From Agreia sp. COWG (GTDB taxonomy: Bacteria; Actinomycetota; Actinomycetes; Actinomycetales; Microbacteriaceae), in NCBI RefSeq assembly GCF_904528075.1, contig NZ_LR882035.1:2914001-2978000 (forward strand): DNA of 64,000 nt, read 5' to 3'. The translations under genes were made by a program, and so were the position numbers. The stretch's first letter is position 1. The number at the start of each line of letters is the position of its first letter. The notes under the pieces are model-generated. The model was given only the letters and a program-made list of their open reading frames with translations, searched no databases and was not told the DNA's origin. Positions 47,840-56,723 of the stretch are shown here, piece by piece.

Positions 47840-49102
47840 ATGTTCGACGACAAAAATAACCTGAATGCCGTGGAAATTTGCGCGGGCGCAGGTGGCCAGG
47901 CCATCGGTCTGCACCACGCCGGATTCAGCCATTCTCTTGCCGTCGAGCTGGACTCTCACGCGGCCCAAACGCTCCGAGACAACACGAACTGGCAAGTGGC
48001 CGAAGGCGACGTGGCCGACCAGGCCGTATGGAACCCAGCGGACTACAAAGGCATTGACCTCCTCGCTGGAGGAGTTCCCTGCCCTCCGTTCTCGATGGCA
48101 GGCAAGCAACTTGGCTCCTCGGATGAGCGCGACCTGTTTGCATGGGCCGTGGAACAAGTCGATGTGGTCCGCCCACGAGCTTTGCTTCTCGAGAATGTCC
48201 GGGGTCTGGCGTCAAACAGATTCTCCGCATATCGGCAGAGGGTCTTGGACCGACTTTCCGAATTCGGCTACGTTGCCGATTGGCGGATACTCCACTCAGC
48301 AGACTATGGCGTACCCCAACTTCGACCGCGGTTCGTACTCATTGCGATGAGTCCCGAAGATGCGGTTTACTTCAATTGGCCCGAGCCTCAACGCTCAACA
48401 ACGACCGTTGGGACCCTCCTCAGAGACCTTATGGCGGAGAACGGTTGGCCTCACGCCGAGGAATGGGCCGATTTGGCCGCTGGCATCGGACCGACGCTGG
48501 TCGGCGGGAGCAAGAAGCATGGGGGCGCCGACCTCGGACCGAGCCGAGCCAAGCTCGCCTGGTCGAAGCTGGCGGTTGATGGGCGAGGAGTCGCGGACAG
48601 CGCGCCGGGACCCGATGCCCCCCATCCCAGCGTGCTGCCGCCCAAGCTGACCATTCCGATGGTGGCGCGGTTGCAAGGCTGGACGGATGTGCACGCCTGG
48701 AAGTTTGCAGGTCGAAAGACCGCCCAATACCGCCAGATTGGCAACGCATTTCCGCCGCCGGTCGCTGAAGCCCTTGGCCGCCAGATAAAGGCAGCCCTCC
48801 TCCACGAAGGCTTGGCTCACGACCTACCCGAGCTAGCGTCTGACTTGCACGACCCCATTTATAGAACATTGTCGAACGCCAATGGATTCGTTTCCATGGA
48901 GAAACTTCAAGCTGCTTTGGTAGAACTAAGCCAGGCGTCCGTAGAGAAACGACTGGCCGTCCTAGCACGCGACTTTGACGTGGAAATCAAGACAAGTGTC
49001 AACGGGACCTCCTACAGACTCGGGGAATTTAAGGGATTCACCGGTCAGGCGGACCATGACCGCCACTTGTACATGTCGAAACATAAAAGCCGAATCAGCT
49101 AG
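47840..49102 (+). CDS. DNA (cytosine-5) methyltransferase
   Basis: A 420-residue C5 methyltransferase. Motif I AVEICAGAGGQAIGLHHAGF (10-29), motif IV GGVPCPPFS with catalytic Cys81, motif VI LLENVRG (117-123), motif VIII QLRPRFVLI (160-168), a short target-recognition region of about 120 residues, motif IX RLQGW and motif X QIGNAFPPPVAEALG are in order. About 95 residues follow motif X (LHEGLAHDLPELASDL to the end), resembling an extra winged-helix-like domain not needed for catalysis. It converges on an HNH nuclease gene, suggesting a type II restriction-modification pair. The ATG at 47840 directly precedes motif I. Confidence 0.93.
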   Translation: MFDDKNNLNAVEICAGAGGQAIGLHHAGFSHSLAVELDSHAAQTLRDNTNWQVAEGDVADQAVWNPADYKGIDLLAGGVPCPPFSMAGKQLGSSDERDLFAWAVEQVDVVRPRALLLENVRGLASNRFSAYRQRVLDRLSEFGYVADWRILHSADYGVPQLRPRFVLIAMSPEDAVYFNWPEPQRSTTTVGTLLRDLMAENGWPHAEEWADLAAGIGPTLVGGSKKHGGADLGPSRAKLAWSKLAVDGRGVADSAPGPDAPHPSVLPPKLTIPMVARLQGWTDVHAWKFAGRKTAQYRQIGNAFPPPVAEALGRQIKAALLHEGLAHDLPELASDLHDPIYRTLSNANGFVSMEKLQAALVELSQASVEKRLAVLARDFDVEIKTSVNGTSYRLGEFKGFTGQADHDRHLYMSKHKSRIS

Positions 49103-49177
49103 ACGTCATGGTTCACTATTGAGGCATCGCCTCGGCCCGAACACCGTTTGCCGCGAACGAGACGACAGACGCTGCTG

Positions 49178-49975
49178 CTAGCGATTGGTCCCGCTCTTCG
49201 AGCGGAGCAGCTCTACTAAAATCATTCTTTCTGCAACAGACAATTGACGTACGCGATCAAAGATTTGATCCACCCGATCTCGGCTTCGATGTCCAGCAAC
49301 CGACCAAGAAAGAAGTTTTCTTGCGTCCTCCCGACTCAGATTGACAACATCTGGTCGCAGTTGATCGATGGTCTCTGGTGATCGGAGGGAGTGACGTACG
49401 GGCTCATTGCATCTCGCGCACTCGGCTTGGAGGTTGTTGATGTCCTTACTGTCGCCGCCAAGAGCTCGGGGAATTCGATGGCCAACCGTCAATGCCGCAG
49501 AGGTGTAGGGCTCATTTGGATACGGCTCTCCGGCACCGATACCGCAGACCACACACCGTCTGCCATCGCGTTCTAGTACCCTCCGTCGATCTCCATCCGA
49601 GATCGAATCCGCTGGTGGACGTTCACCAGCCCCCGGGTGCCAACCCAATGCATCGAGACGATACATTCCCGCCCCAATCGAAGCGTCGTCCTTCGTGGTA
49701 GGGATATCCCATCCGTCCGCGCGCAGGCGACGCAAACGTCGGTTGAGATGCTCATCATCGTTCGGCACCCCTGCACCTATAGCCGAGCGGAGGTCTCGCA
49801 TTGAGAATGTCTCCCCAACTTCGACGTTGAACGCAAGCCAAGCTGCAATCTTTCGTTCAGCTCCGTAACGACGATTCGGTTGACCAGGCCATACCTCTAG
49901 TTCCCACCAAAGGGTGGACCCATCTGGGGAGAATGCCTCGGGCGGGTACTCCAAATCGAGTTCATTCATATTCAC
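49178..49975 (-). CDS. HNH restriction endonuclease, partner of the C5 methyltransferase
   Basis: A 265-residue protein. Residues about 40-115 look like an N-terminal winged-helix DNA-binding part (AWLAFNVEVGETFSMRDLRSAIG...LRADGWDI). Then comes an HNH domain: CVVC at 141-144, GHRIPRALGGD with His166, NN at 180-181 and CARC at 186-189. A basic helical C-terminus follows. HNH nucleases of this shape are encoded beside C5 methyltransferases as type II restriction enzymes. It is convergent with the methyltransferase gene, 75 bases apart. TATACA lies 7-12 bases before the ATG, so its mRNA may be nearly leaderless. Confidence 0.83.
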   Translation of the reverse strand: MNMNELDLEYPPEAFSPDGSTLWWELEVWPGQPNRRYGAERKIAAWLAFNVEVGETFSMRDLRSAIGAGVPNDDEHLNRRLRRLRADGWDIPTTKDDASIGAGMYRLDALGWHPGAGERPPADSISDGDRRRVLERDGRRCVVCGIGAGEPYPNEPYTSAALTVGHRIPRALGGDSKDINNLQAECARCNEPVRHSLRSPETIDQLRPDVVNLSREDARKLLSWSVAGHRSRDRVDQIFDRVRQLSVAERMILVELLRSKSGTNR

Positions 49976-50180
49976 TGTATAGCCGGCCTCGTGCTAAAGG
50001 GTCCGGGCTTCATCAGGTCTCGCGCTGGCGAGAGCATGACCGTCCCTGCTGGAATCCGAAACTTTGCTGCGCCCGAGGCCAGATGGCCAATATGCTTCGA
50101 CCGAAGCCTGGCCACAGCTAGAGCCCAGTTTTTGCAGGCGGCGAACCCATAATCGGCGCCTCAATGCGATTTGACCACCA

Positions 50181-51449
50181 ATGTTCAACAACGGAAGCGA
50201 AACACTCTCAATGGCCAATGCCGGTGTAAGTGACACGAACCTCAATGACGATGACAGCTCTAACGCAGTCGACCTATATCGAGACCCAAGCGACCCTGAA
50301 GCGGCCCAATGGTTGGATGAGGCATCTCAAGAGGATGAAGACATTGAGATTGGCGAATTCGACATAGTCTCGTCGCCGAACGATTGGAACTTTACGACGA
50401 TAGTCAATTTCATCGACTCGGGCGCTATGAAAATACCGGCCTTTCAGCGCAACTACGTCTGGGATCGCAAGCGCGCGTCGAAGCTCATCGAGTCACTCTT
50501 GATCGGGCTTCCCGTGCCTCAAGTTTTCCTATATGAGGAAGGGCGAAACGACTTTCTGGTTATAGACGGTCAACAGCGCCTCATGACTCTCTACTTTTTT
50601 GCAAAGGGACGCTTCCCTAAGCCGAAAACTCGAGGAGAGCTCCGACCCAGCCTTGGGAGCGGACAACTGAGCGAGGACTTGCTCGAGAACAACGAGCTTT
50701 TCGAACCCTTCAAACTGGCACTACCGAAAAAGCTGAACGGTGAAGCCAATAAATTTCATGGGCTGACGTATAAGGGACTTCGCGACGATAAGATCAGCCT
50801 GGATCTTCGCACCATCCGAAATATTGTCGTCAAACAGACGAGCCCGGCGGGGAACGCAGCAGTCTTTGAAATCTTCAGTCGCCTTAACACTGGCGGAATG
50901 AACTTGTCACCCCAAGAAATTCGCGGAAGCTTGTTTCACTCCAAACTGTTCAACCAAATTCTAGAATTGAATCTCGATCCAGCATGGAGAAGGCTCGTGG
51001 GACAGCCCAGCCCTGATACCCGCATGCGCGACACCGAGTTCCTGTTCCGAGGCTTAGCCCTCGCTCACAGGCTCGACGAATTCAGAGGCTCGATGGCCAG
51101 CTTCGTTAACACGTTTTGCCAGAGCGCCACGAAATTTAGCGACGCGAAGGCCGGCGAGCTCGTCGGAGAGCTCCGTTCGTTCATCAACACGTTTGCAGAT
51201 TCACAGACGGACCTTTTTCAGCGCGGCACAGGCAGCAAGTTTAGTGGCGTCCTTTTCGAGAGTTTCTTTGCCGGCTGGGTGCGCGAAGGATCACCGACCT
51301 TGGACGCAGGTCTGATCGCCGATCAGATCACTGTCGTAAAAAATGGGTCAGACTTCTCGAACACATTGCAGGAGGGATCCACAAAACCCGTCAACATAAG
51401 GGCAAGGGTCACTTTGGCCCAAACGTCGATTGGGACCATAGAGCATTGA
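50181..51449 (+). CDS. DUF262 (GmrSD N-terminal-like) protein
   Basis: A 422-residue protein. After an acidic N-terminus comes a DUF262 domain: IPAFQRNYVWDRKRASKLIESLLIGLPVPQVFLY (85-118) and FLVIDGQQRLMTLYFF with the DGQQR motif at 129-133. DUF262 is the NTP-dependent ParB-like part of GmrSD type IV nucleases, but the DUF1524 HNH half is absent here. The TGA stop overlaps the TTG start of a HEPN gene, implying a co-translated pair. This arrangement recalls stand-alone DUF262/HEPN modules in defence islands. ATG at 50181 or 50211. Divergent from the HNH nuclease gene across a 205-base promoter region. Confidence 0.85.
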   Translation: MFNNGSETLSMANAGVSDTNLNDDDSSNAVDLYRDPSDPEAAQWLDEASQEDEDIEIGEFDIVSSPNDWNFTTIVNFIDSGAMKIPAFQRNYVWDRKRASKLIESLLIGLPVPQVFLYEEGRNDFLVIDGQQRLMTLYFFAKGRFPKPKTRGELRPSLGSGQLSEDLLENNELFEPFKLALPKKLNGEANKFHGLTYKGLRDDKISLDLRTIRNIVVKQTSPAGNAAVFEIFSRLNTGGMNLSPQEIRGSLFHSKLFNQILELNLDPAWRRLVGQPSPDTRMRDTEFLFRGLALAHRLDEFRGSMASFVNTFCQSATKFSDAKAGELVGELRSFINTFADSQTDLFQRGTGSKFSGVLFESFFAGWVREGSPTLDAGLIADQITVVKNGSDFSNTLQEGSTKPVNIRARVTLAQTSIGTIEH

Positions 51450-52009
51450 GCGATCTGGTCCAGGTGCGTTCGGCCTGGAGCGGCCCTGTCGAGAGTCTCT
51501 TCGAGGACTATGAGGGACTTGTCGATGATCTCGATGGAGCAAGCCCCTCCGGACTAACTGCGCTGAACCGTAGTTACCACAAGCATCTACTTGTGGCGGC
51601 AGCGAGCAGTCTGGAAGAGGTCGTCAAAGAACTGGTACCTACGATTTTTGCGAGTCATGGTAACCACCAAATGGCGGCTTTTGTTGCGAAGAGGGTGATG
51701 GCGCGAAACTACGCCCAACTGTTTGAGTGGAAGAGCCAAACTGCGCAGGGTTTCTTCACTAGTTTCGGTGAAACCTGCGCAAACAATTTTCGCAGGGCGC
51801 TCAAATCAGATGAGCTCCTCAAAATTCAACACGATGCCTTCATGTACTTAGGCCACCTTCGCAACGAGGTTGTTCATAACGATTACGCCGTCTTCAGCAT
51901 TGATTTGACGCCCGAAGAAATTATTTATTTGTATCGAGATGGGCTTGCCTTTACAGGACGCTTTGAGGCCCTGATATTTGAAGATATTGAAACCGACACT
52001 TCTATCTAG
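51446..52009 (+). CDS. HEPN-domain protein (RiboL-PSP/MAE-type), putative RNase
   Basis: A 187-residue helical protein. The HEPN signature is GHLRNEVVHNDY, with Arg139, Asn140 and His144, the Rx4H catalytic motif of HEPN RNases. Other parts (SYHKHLLVAAASSLEEVVKELV; NYAQLFEWKSQTAQGFFTSF) fit the RiboL-PSP-HEPN/MAE_28990 type. The start is TTG at 51446, whose TTGA overlaps the DUF262 stop; no better start exists and the first residues resemble relatives. HEPN proteins of this kind act as RNA-cleaving effectors in abortive defence, here probably controlled by the DUF262 partner. Confidence 0.78.
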   Translation: MSDLVQVRSAWSGPVESLFEDYEGLVDDLDGASPSGLTALNRSYHKHLLVAAASSLEEVVKELVPTIFASHGNHQMAAFVAKRVMARNYAQLFEWKSQTAQGFFTSFGETCANNFRRALKSDELLKIQHDAFMYLGHLRNEVVHNDYAVFSIDLTPEEIIYLYRDGLAFTGRFEALIFEDIETDTSI

Positions 52010-52172
52010 GACGGCTAATTCAACAAAACGCTGTCGGTAATGCGAGGCAACGCATAGCATCTCCGCCTGGCACCAAGGAGTACCTGGCGCTGCAAGATCC
52101 TATTTCGCTTGATTTTAGAGGCCCTGTCGGCACCCAACCGTTGAAGCCTTCACTCGACCTCAAAACGCTATT

Positions 52173-53400
52173 GTGCGTTATGTTTTCCCTATGTTTACCC
52201 TGTTTCCGCAAGTTCATCGTGCCAGCGGGCTTGATCGTCAAGAGAACACTGATGACCTAATAAGACAGCTGCGAGGCATGCCTGATGAGGATGCGGTCGA
52301 GATTGATTTCTCACGGGCCCACGGGGTGTACCCGAACGGCGCAGTCCCTTTCGCGGCAGCTGTCTCGTTCTACCGGGCTGCTGGCGTCCTGATTACCGGC
52401 GCCAACATGACAAAGAACGTTGAACGTACACACTTGCTCAATCCCATGAGGATAGGACAATTCGAGCGTTTCATAACCCCTCTGACAAACAACGTATGGC
52501 GCTATGACACTGAAGAAGAGGCGCAAAAGCTCGCAGATCGATATGTGGACGCCTTGGTGGACCAGGTCCGATGTGAGAATGGCGTGGTCGACACCCTAAA
52601 TTGGTGTCTCTACGAGGTGATGGACAACGTGTTCCAGCACTCTCGGGCAGACGGCGGGTTCGTGATGATGCAAATCCACAAAGAGTCAAGGAAGTGCGTC
52701 ATAGCTGTCGGCGACACCGGGCGAGGTATTCAGCTATCCCTGGTTGCCGGTTCAACTGACCTAGATCGCCAGCGTCTATCGCAGGCGCACGTGGCTATCG
52801 GCTACGCGGTAGAACAGGGCATCACGAGTAAGGGAAAACTTAACCAGGGAAATGGGCTTTTCGGCCTCAAGCGAGCCTCAAAATGGAGGCCGTCTCCGAA
52901 TTGTGTCGGGCCGTGGCGCTTGGTGCAGTGATGACTCCTTCCCCAGCGCTACGGACCTTGGACGACCGGTTCTCGGAGCGGAATCTAATCACGCGACCAC
53001 GGTCGACTGGCAACTCAACTGCGCCAACCCGGTGCGAATCCAAGATGCGTTAGGAGGCCCGTCGATCGGCTCGGAGTTCCTTGAAGGAATTGAGACACCC
53101 GATGGGTATCACCGCATTGCAGTTCTAGAACTTGAAGAAGCTCTCGGTTCGAGGTCAAAGGGCACGGAGGTTCGAAATCGACTTTTCAATTACATAAATG
53201 CTGGGGCAGAGTTCGTGGTGCTGGACTTTGCCGGCGTTGGCGTCATTTCGTCGAGCTTTGCCGACGAGGTCATGGGCAAGTTAGCAGTCGAAATGGGGGA
53301 ACTAGAATTTCGTCGGCGCATTTTTGTTGAGTCTGCGTCGCCGACCAACCGGAGCCTCATTGAGCGAGCCATTTCCCTTCGTCTGTTGTCAGGCGTATAA
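52173..53400 (+). pseudogene. GHKL ATPase / STAS-like (DUF4325) protein gene, frameshifted
   Basis: Residues 1-100 resemble a STAS-like fold (AVEIDFSRAHGVYPNGAVPF). A GHKL ATPase follows: N-box YEVMDNVFQHS (148-157), G1 GDTGRGI (180-186), G2 GNGLFGLKR (227-235). The frame then leaves homology just after RAS at the A-run 52880-52883. Deleting one A restores GLKRAS-NGGRLRIVSGRGAW and continues through a DUF4325 STAS-like domain (about 53140-53395) to the stop at 53400. So the natural product would be about 408 residues. This is a one-base insertion in an A4 run: a decayed gene, phase variation, programmed slippage or a sequencing error. Start is GTG 52173 or ATG 52191. Confidence 0.75.
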
Positions 53401-53428
53401 GCAGAAGGTATCGATTAAGCAGACCTGC

Positions 53429-53851
53429 GCCGCTCGCTACTCCGACTACGTGGATTCCTGCCATCGCTGCCCCGCGAGTGGGTCGAGGTCGGCGCGAGTT
53501 CTGACCGCACGCTGCGGCTCACAGTCGACGAAATGGCTGCCATGAACACCGAGCTCGAGGAGCTGGTCGCCCGCTGGGAGGTGGCGAGCGCGGCGCACGG
53601 CGCATCCGGCGAAGCGGCTGGCAACGACGGGGCTGTCAACGACGCGAGCAGCCGCGAAGCCTCGGGCGGCGATGTGAGCGGCGCCGCGGCATCCGGCGTC
53701 GCATCTATGGTCGTGGTCTACCATGCGTATCGTCGGCCGTGACGACCGAGCAACGAACCGATAAGCACCGCGCCACCGGCCCCCTCTAGGCCCTGCTCGC
53801 CGCCCACGACATCGCGCAGACGGGCAACGTGATCTCGGCGTTCGCGATTCC
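53429..53851 (+). pseudogene. Decayed duplicate of the arsR 3' half and MFS 5' end
   Basis: About 423 bp here align base for base with 56410-56832, which spans the 3' half of the intact arsR-like gene and the first 40 codons of the MFS gene. By eye identity is around 80%. The copy has a one-base deletion near 53456, lacks the HTH half of arsR, and its MFS start (53739) reaches a TAG at about 53787, so both parts are dead. It follows the GHKL/STAS gene by 30 bases. Only its C-terminal arsR frame (53533-53742) stays open. Confidence 0.85.
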
Positions 53852-54393
53852 TTACACAGGTCGATTTTCGGCTTCGCATCAAGCGACTGAACAGCAGTAC
53901 GACATCGAACCATCGGTCCGACTGAGTCAGAGGAGTTCGCTATCGTCCTGGGCCGCTGAGAGCATGTCGGGCATGGAATCTAAACTCTGATCAAGTCGCG
54001 TCGCACCAACCTTGAGAGCACCGGATAAGAGCGCACAACAGCGGTCTTGGCCATCATCGCTGCTGCGTTTGGAATTCTTGCTACAGTCCTGGGCTTCGCC
54101 TCTGCGACTCTTGATCGGGACAACACATCTCCTAATTCAGACCGTGCAGCTCTAATCTCAGCGACGGAGGAATTAGAACTGCAACTGGTTACGGCGAACG
54201 AATTCCACGGGAGGACCAACGAGCGCGCACTTTGGTGCAGATGGGCGCGGCCGGTGCGATAGGCCAGGCGCCGGAGCATTCTTGCAACCGCGTGTCCTAT
54301 AGGGCGCCAAGATAGACGACGCACGCGGGTACCGCGTGTATGTGACGGTTGGTAGCCTCAGGTCAGTAGGTCGAAGCGACGGACGAGACATAG
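53852..54393. other. Gap of 540 bases with no convincing gene
   Basis: Between the arsR/MFS remnant and the 438-residue gene no complete gene is visible. A 71-codon frame at 54047-54262 begins with one hydrophobic segment (AIIAAAFGILATVLGFASATL) followed by a polar stretch, and has a weak start; it could be the remnant of a membrane protein. Composition is intermediate in GC. Confidence 0.5.
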
Positions 54394-55710
54394 ATGTCAG
54401 ACGAAAACGAGCCTCACGACGAGATTGAGCTGGTCAGCGACGGAAGTGGTCTTGCGGCCATTGGAAACCCAGCAGCGGTTGATCGGTTTCTGTCTTCCGC
54501 AGGCGTCACCTCGCGTCATCTTCAACTGACGCAGAAGCTGCGCGGCGCACTGAACGTGGGGTCTGCCGTAACGAAGGGCGGTTCAGAGGTTGCTGCTAAC
54601 GCCGGCCGGTGGGTGAAGCTCACGGAAGAGTCATCCAAGGCACTGAAGCTTGGCAGCGCGATGAAAGGCTCGTCGGATAGCGTGAGCCGCGCCATCGTCA
54701 CAACGAGCAAGGGGAAGATCACCAACATCCTCGAGTTCGTCAAGCCGGGAACTGTCGGATCGATTCTCACTAATCCCGCGATGCTGGCGGGTGCTGCTGG
54801 CATCATGGCGCAGCTCGCCATGCAACAGACCATGCACGAAATCACTGACTACCTTGCCGTGATCGACGAGAAGGTCGACGACATCTTGCGGGCTCAAAAG
54901 GATGCGCCGATCGCGCGCATGATCGGGGTCGGCCTCGTCATCGATGACGCCTTACTCAAGCGCGAGCACGTCGGCCGAGTGTCCGAAGTCACGTGGTCGA
55001 GCGTGCACGGAGCCGCCCAGACCATTGCCGAAACACAGTCCTATGCACTTCGTCGGCTTGATGTACTCGCCGAGAAGATGGAGAAGAAGTCGAAGGTCGG
55101 CGACCTCGCCAAGATCGCCAAGGACGCGGAGCGCGACGTCGAGGAGTGGCTCGCGGTGCTGGCCCGATGCTTCCAACTTCAGGATGGACTCGCGGTTCTC
55201 GAGCTCAACCGCGTTCTCGATTCCAGTCCAGACGATCTCGACCGCCACCGCGCAGCAATTCAGGCGGGACGTGCCAGGCGCCGCGACCTCATCGCCACGA
55301 GCACCGAACGGTTGCTTGCTCGGATAGACGCCGCCGCAATGACGGCCAATAACCAAGTGTTCCTGCACCCGCTCAAGCCCGGCGAAGTTGTGCGTTCAAG
55401 CAACGAGGTTGGTGCCGACATACTCGTGTTCCACGAAACGCTTGGCATTACTGGTAGCCGCGGGATGCTCGAGAAAAAAAGATGGTCGGTGGCTGCTGCT
55501 GAGGCCCGAGTCACGGCGCGCGAGACCGGTACGGCTGGATTCCAGGCCGGCGTCAAACTCAGCACGGCAGGAGCCGCAGCGGTCGGCAAATTCGGCGCCG
55601 CATCCGCAGACAATGCCAAAACGACTGCCGCAAGGTTCGCCGGCGGATTGGTCAAGAAGATGCGGCGGGGCGATGACAACAACCCACCGTCGATGGATAC
55701 CGAGACCTGA
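54394..55710 (+). CDS. Hypothetical 438-residue protein with a single hydrophobic segment
   Basis: I do not recognise this protein. The first 120 residues are polar and helical; one hydrophobic, Ala/Met-rich segment lies at 121-145 (VGSILTNPAMLAGAAGIMAQ), followed by long predicted helices rich in Asp, Glu, Arg and Lys (about 150-320, including ALRRLDVLAEKMEKKSKVGDL) and an Ala-rich, basic C-terminus. The pattern is that of a helical membrane-inserting or pore-type protein, but no family is assigned. It lies between a dead arsR/MFS duplicate and the intact arsR gene, in the accessory segment, so a defence or toxin role is possible. The ATG at 54394 has no strong ribosome site. Confidence 0.75.
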   Translation: MSDENEPHDEIELVSDGSGLAAIGNPAAVDRFLSSAGVTSRHLQLTQKLRGALNVGSAVTKGGSEVAANAGRWVKLTEESSKALKLGSAMKGSSDSVSRAIVTTSKGKITNILEFVKPGTVGSILTNPAMLAGAAGIMAQLAMQQTMHEITDYLAVIDEKVDDILRAQKDAPIARMIGVGLVIDDALLKREHVGRVSEVTWSSVHGAAQTIAETQSYALRRLDVLAEKMEKKSKVGDLAKIAKDAERDVEEWLAVLARCFQLQDGLAVLELNRVLDSSPDDLDRHRAAIQAGRARRRDLIATSTERLLARIDAAAMTANNQVFLHPLKPGEVVRSSNEVGADILVFHETLGITGSRGMLEKKRWSVAAAEARVTARETGTAGFQAGVKLSTAGAAAVGKFGAASADNAKTTAARFAGGLVKKMRRGDDNNPPSMDTET

Positions 55711-56012
55711 AGAGTTCAGCGGTCCGTCGGGACTAGCGAAAAAGGACCGAAGCGTGTCTGTCGCTGACTCTTGGCCCGCTTCTGGTCGACGCCGGGATTG
55801 ATCCTGCTCAAGCGCTTGTAATTCGTCACGCGTTCGCGCAGGAGCGTGAGGGAAGCTCTCTCACGGGACTTCATGCTCCTTCGACACACGCGGGGATCTT
55901 CGAATGCACACGTAAATAGTCCGCTGACACGAGGCGGCTCCCAACAGCGCCGTCGAGATTCTGGGTCGTCTCTATTAAGGAAGAAGGCGACCAGACCCAA
56001 ATCTCGGGGTAC
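55711..56012. other. Gap of 300 bases with no supported gene
   Basis: The segment between the 438-residue gene and the arsR operator contains only short open frames. One on the minus strand (about 55716-55871) encodes a basic helical stretch but has no start signal or recognisable family. No repeats or terminator were seen. Confidence 0.5.
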
Positions 56013-56049
56013 ACAACACGCATTGCGCAATGAGCGTTGTGCTTATAGT
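56013..56049 (+). promoter_or_regulatory. ArsR-type operator and near-leaderless promoter
   Basis: ACAAC-N3-CATTGC/GCAATG-N3-GTTGT at 56013-56040 is a 28-bp hyphenated palindrome with a perfect 12-bp centre (CATTGCGCAATG). TATAGT at 56044-56049 is a good -10 box placed so that transcription would begin close to the arsR ATG at 56058, giving a leaderless or nearly leaderless mRNA. The palindrome covers the expected -35 region, fitting autorepression. Confidence 0.7.
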
Positions 56050-56057
56050 TTTGTCGC

Positions 56058-56723
56058 ATGAGCCCCGTCGATCCCACCCGCAGCACGCTGACGTCCGCCG
56101 CCTCGATGCGGGTCCTGGCGCATCCGACTCGGCTGCGGTTGCTGGGGCTGCTGCGGGAGCGCGGGCCGCAGACCGCGGCGCAGCTCGGCGATGTTGTCGA
56201 CGAGGCTCCGGGCACGGTCAGCTATCACCTGGCGAAGCTGGCATCCATCGAGCTGATCGAGGCGGCCGAGCCGCAGAGTTCTGACAAGAGGGAGCGCTGG
56301 TGGAAGGCCACGACCGCGCTGACGAGCTGGGACACGGCGCAGCTGCTCGATGATCCTGAGAAGGCCGCCGCCTCGTCTGTGTTGCAGAAGTCGATCGGGC
56401 AGGCGTATGCCGCTCGATACTCCGACTACGTGGATTCGCTGCCGTCGCTGCCCCGCGAGTGGGTCAAGGCTGGCGCGAGTTCTGACCGCACGCTGAGGCT
56501 CACGGTCGACGAGCTGGCCGCCATGAACGCGGAGCTCGAGGCGCTGATCGCCCGCTGGGAAATGGCGAGCGCGACGCACGACGCATCCGGTGATGCGGTT
56601 GGCGGCGGCGGGGCCGGCAACGACGCGACCAGCAGCGAGGCCACGGGCAGCGGGGCGAGCGGCGCCGCGGCATCCGGCGTCGAATCGGTGGTCGTGGTCT
56701 ACCAGGCGTATCGCCGGCCGTGA
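56058..56723 (+). CDS. ArsR-family (HTH_20) transcriptional regulator
   Basis: A 221-residue regulator. Residues 10-95 form a winged HTH (SMRVLAHPTRLRLLGLLRERGPQTAAQLGDVVDEAPGTVSYHLAKL, then RWWKATTALTSWDTA). The C-terminal half is a helix-rich part (AARYSDYVDSLPSLPREWVKAG...AAMNAELEALIARWE) typical of longer ArsR/HTH_20 proteins, with a Gly/Ala-rich linker before VVVVYQAYRRP. A palindrome overlaps its promoter. Its stop overlaps the GTG start of an MFS pump, which it probably represses. A decayed copy of its 3' half lies 3 kb upstream. Confidence 0.88.
   Translation: MSPVDPTRSTLTSAASMRVLAHPTRLRLLGLLRERGPQTAAQLGDVVDEAPGTVSYHLAKLASIELIEAAEPQSSDKRERWWKATTALTSWDTAQLLDDPEKAAASSVLQKSIGQAYAARYSDYVDSLPSLPREWVKAGASSDRTLRLTVDELAAMNAELEALIARWEMASATHDASGDAVGGGGAGNDATSSEATGSGASGAAASGVESVVVVYQAYRRP

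Noticed and set aside
55716..56030. 104-codon minus-strand frame with basic helical stretch
   Set aside because: No ribosome site, overlaps the arsR operator and no recognisable integrase or transposase motif.
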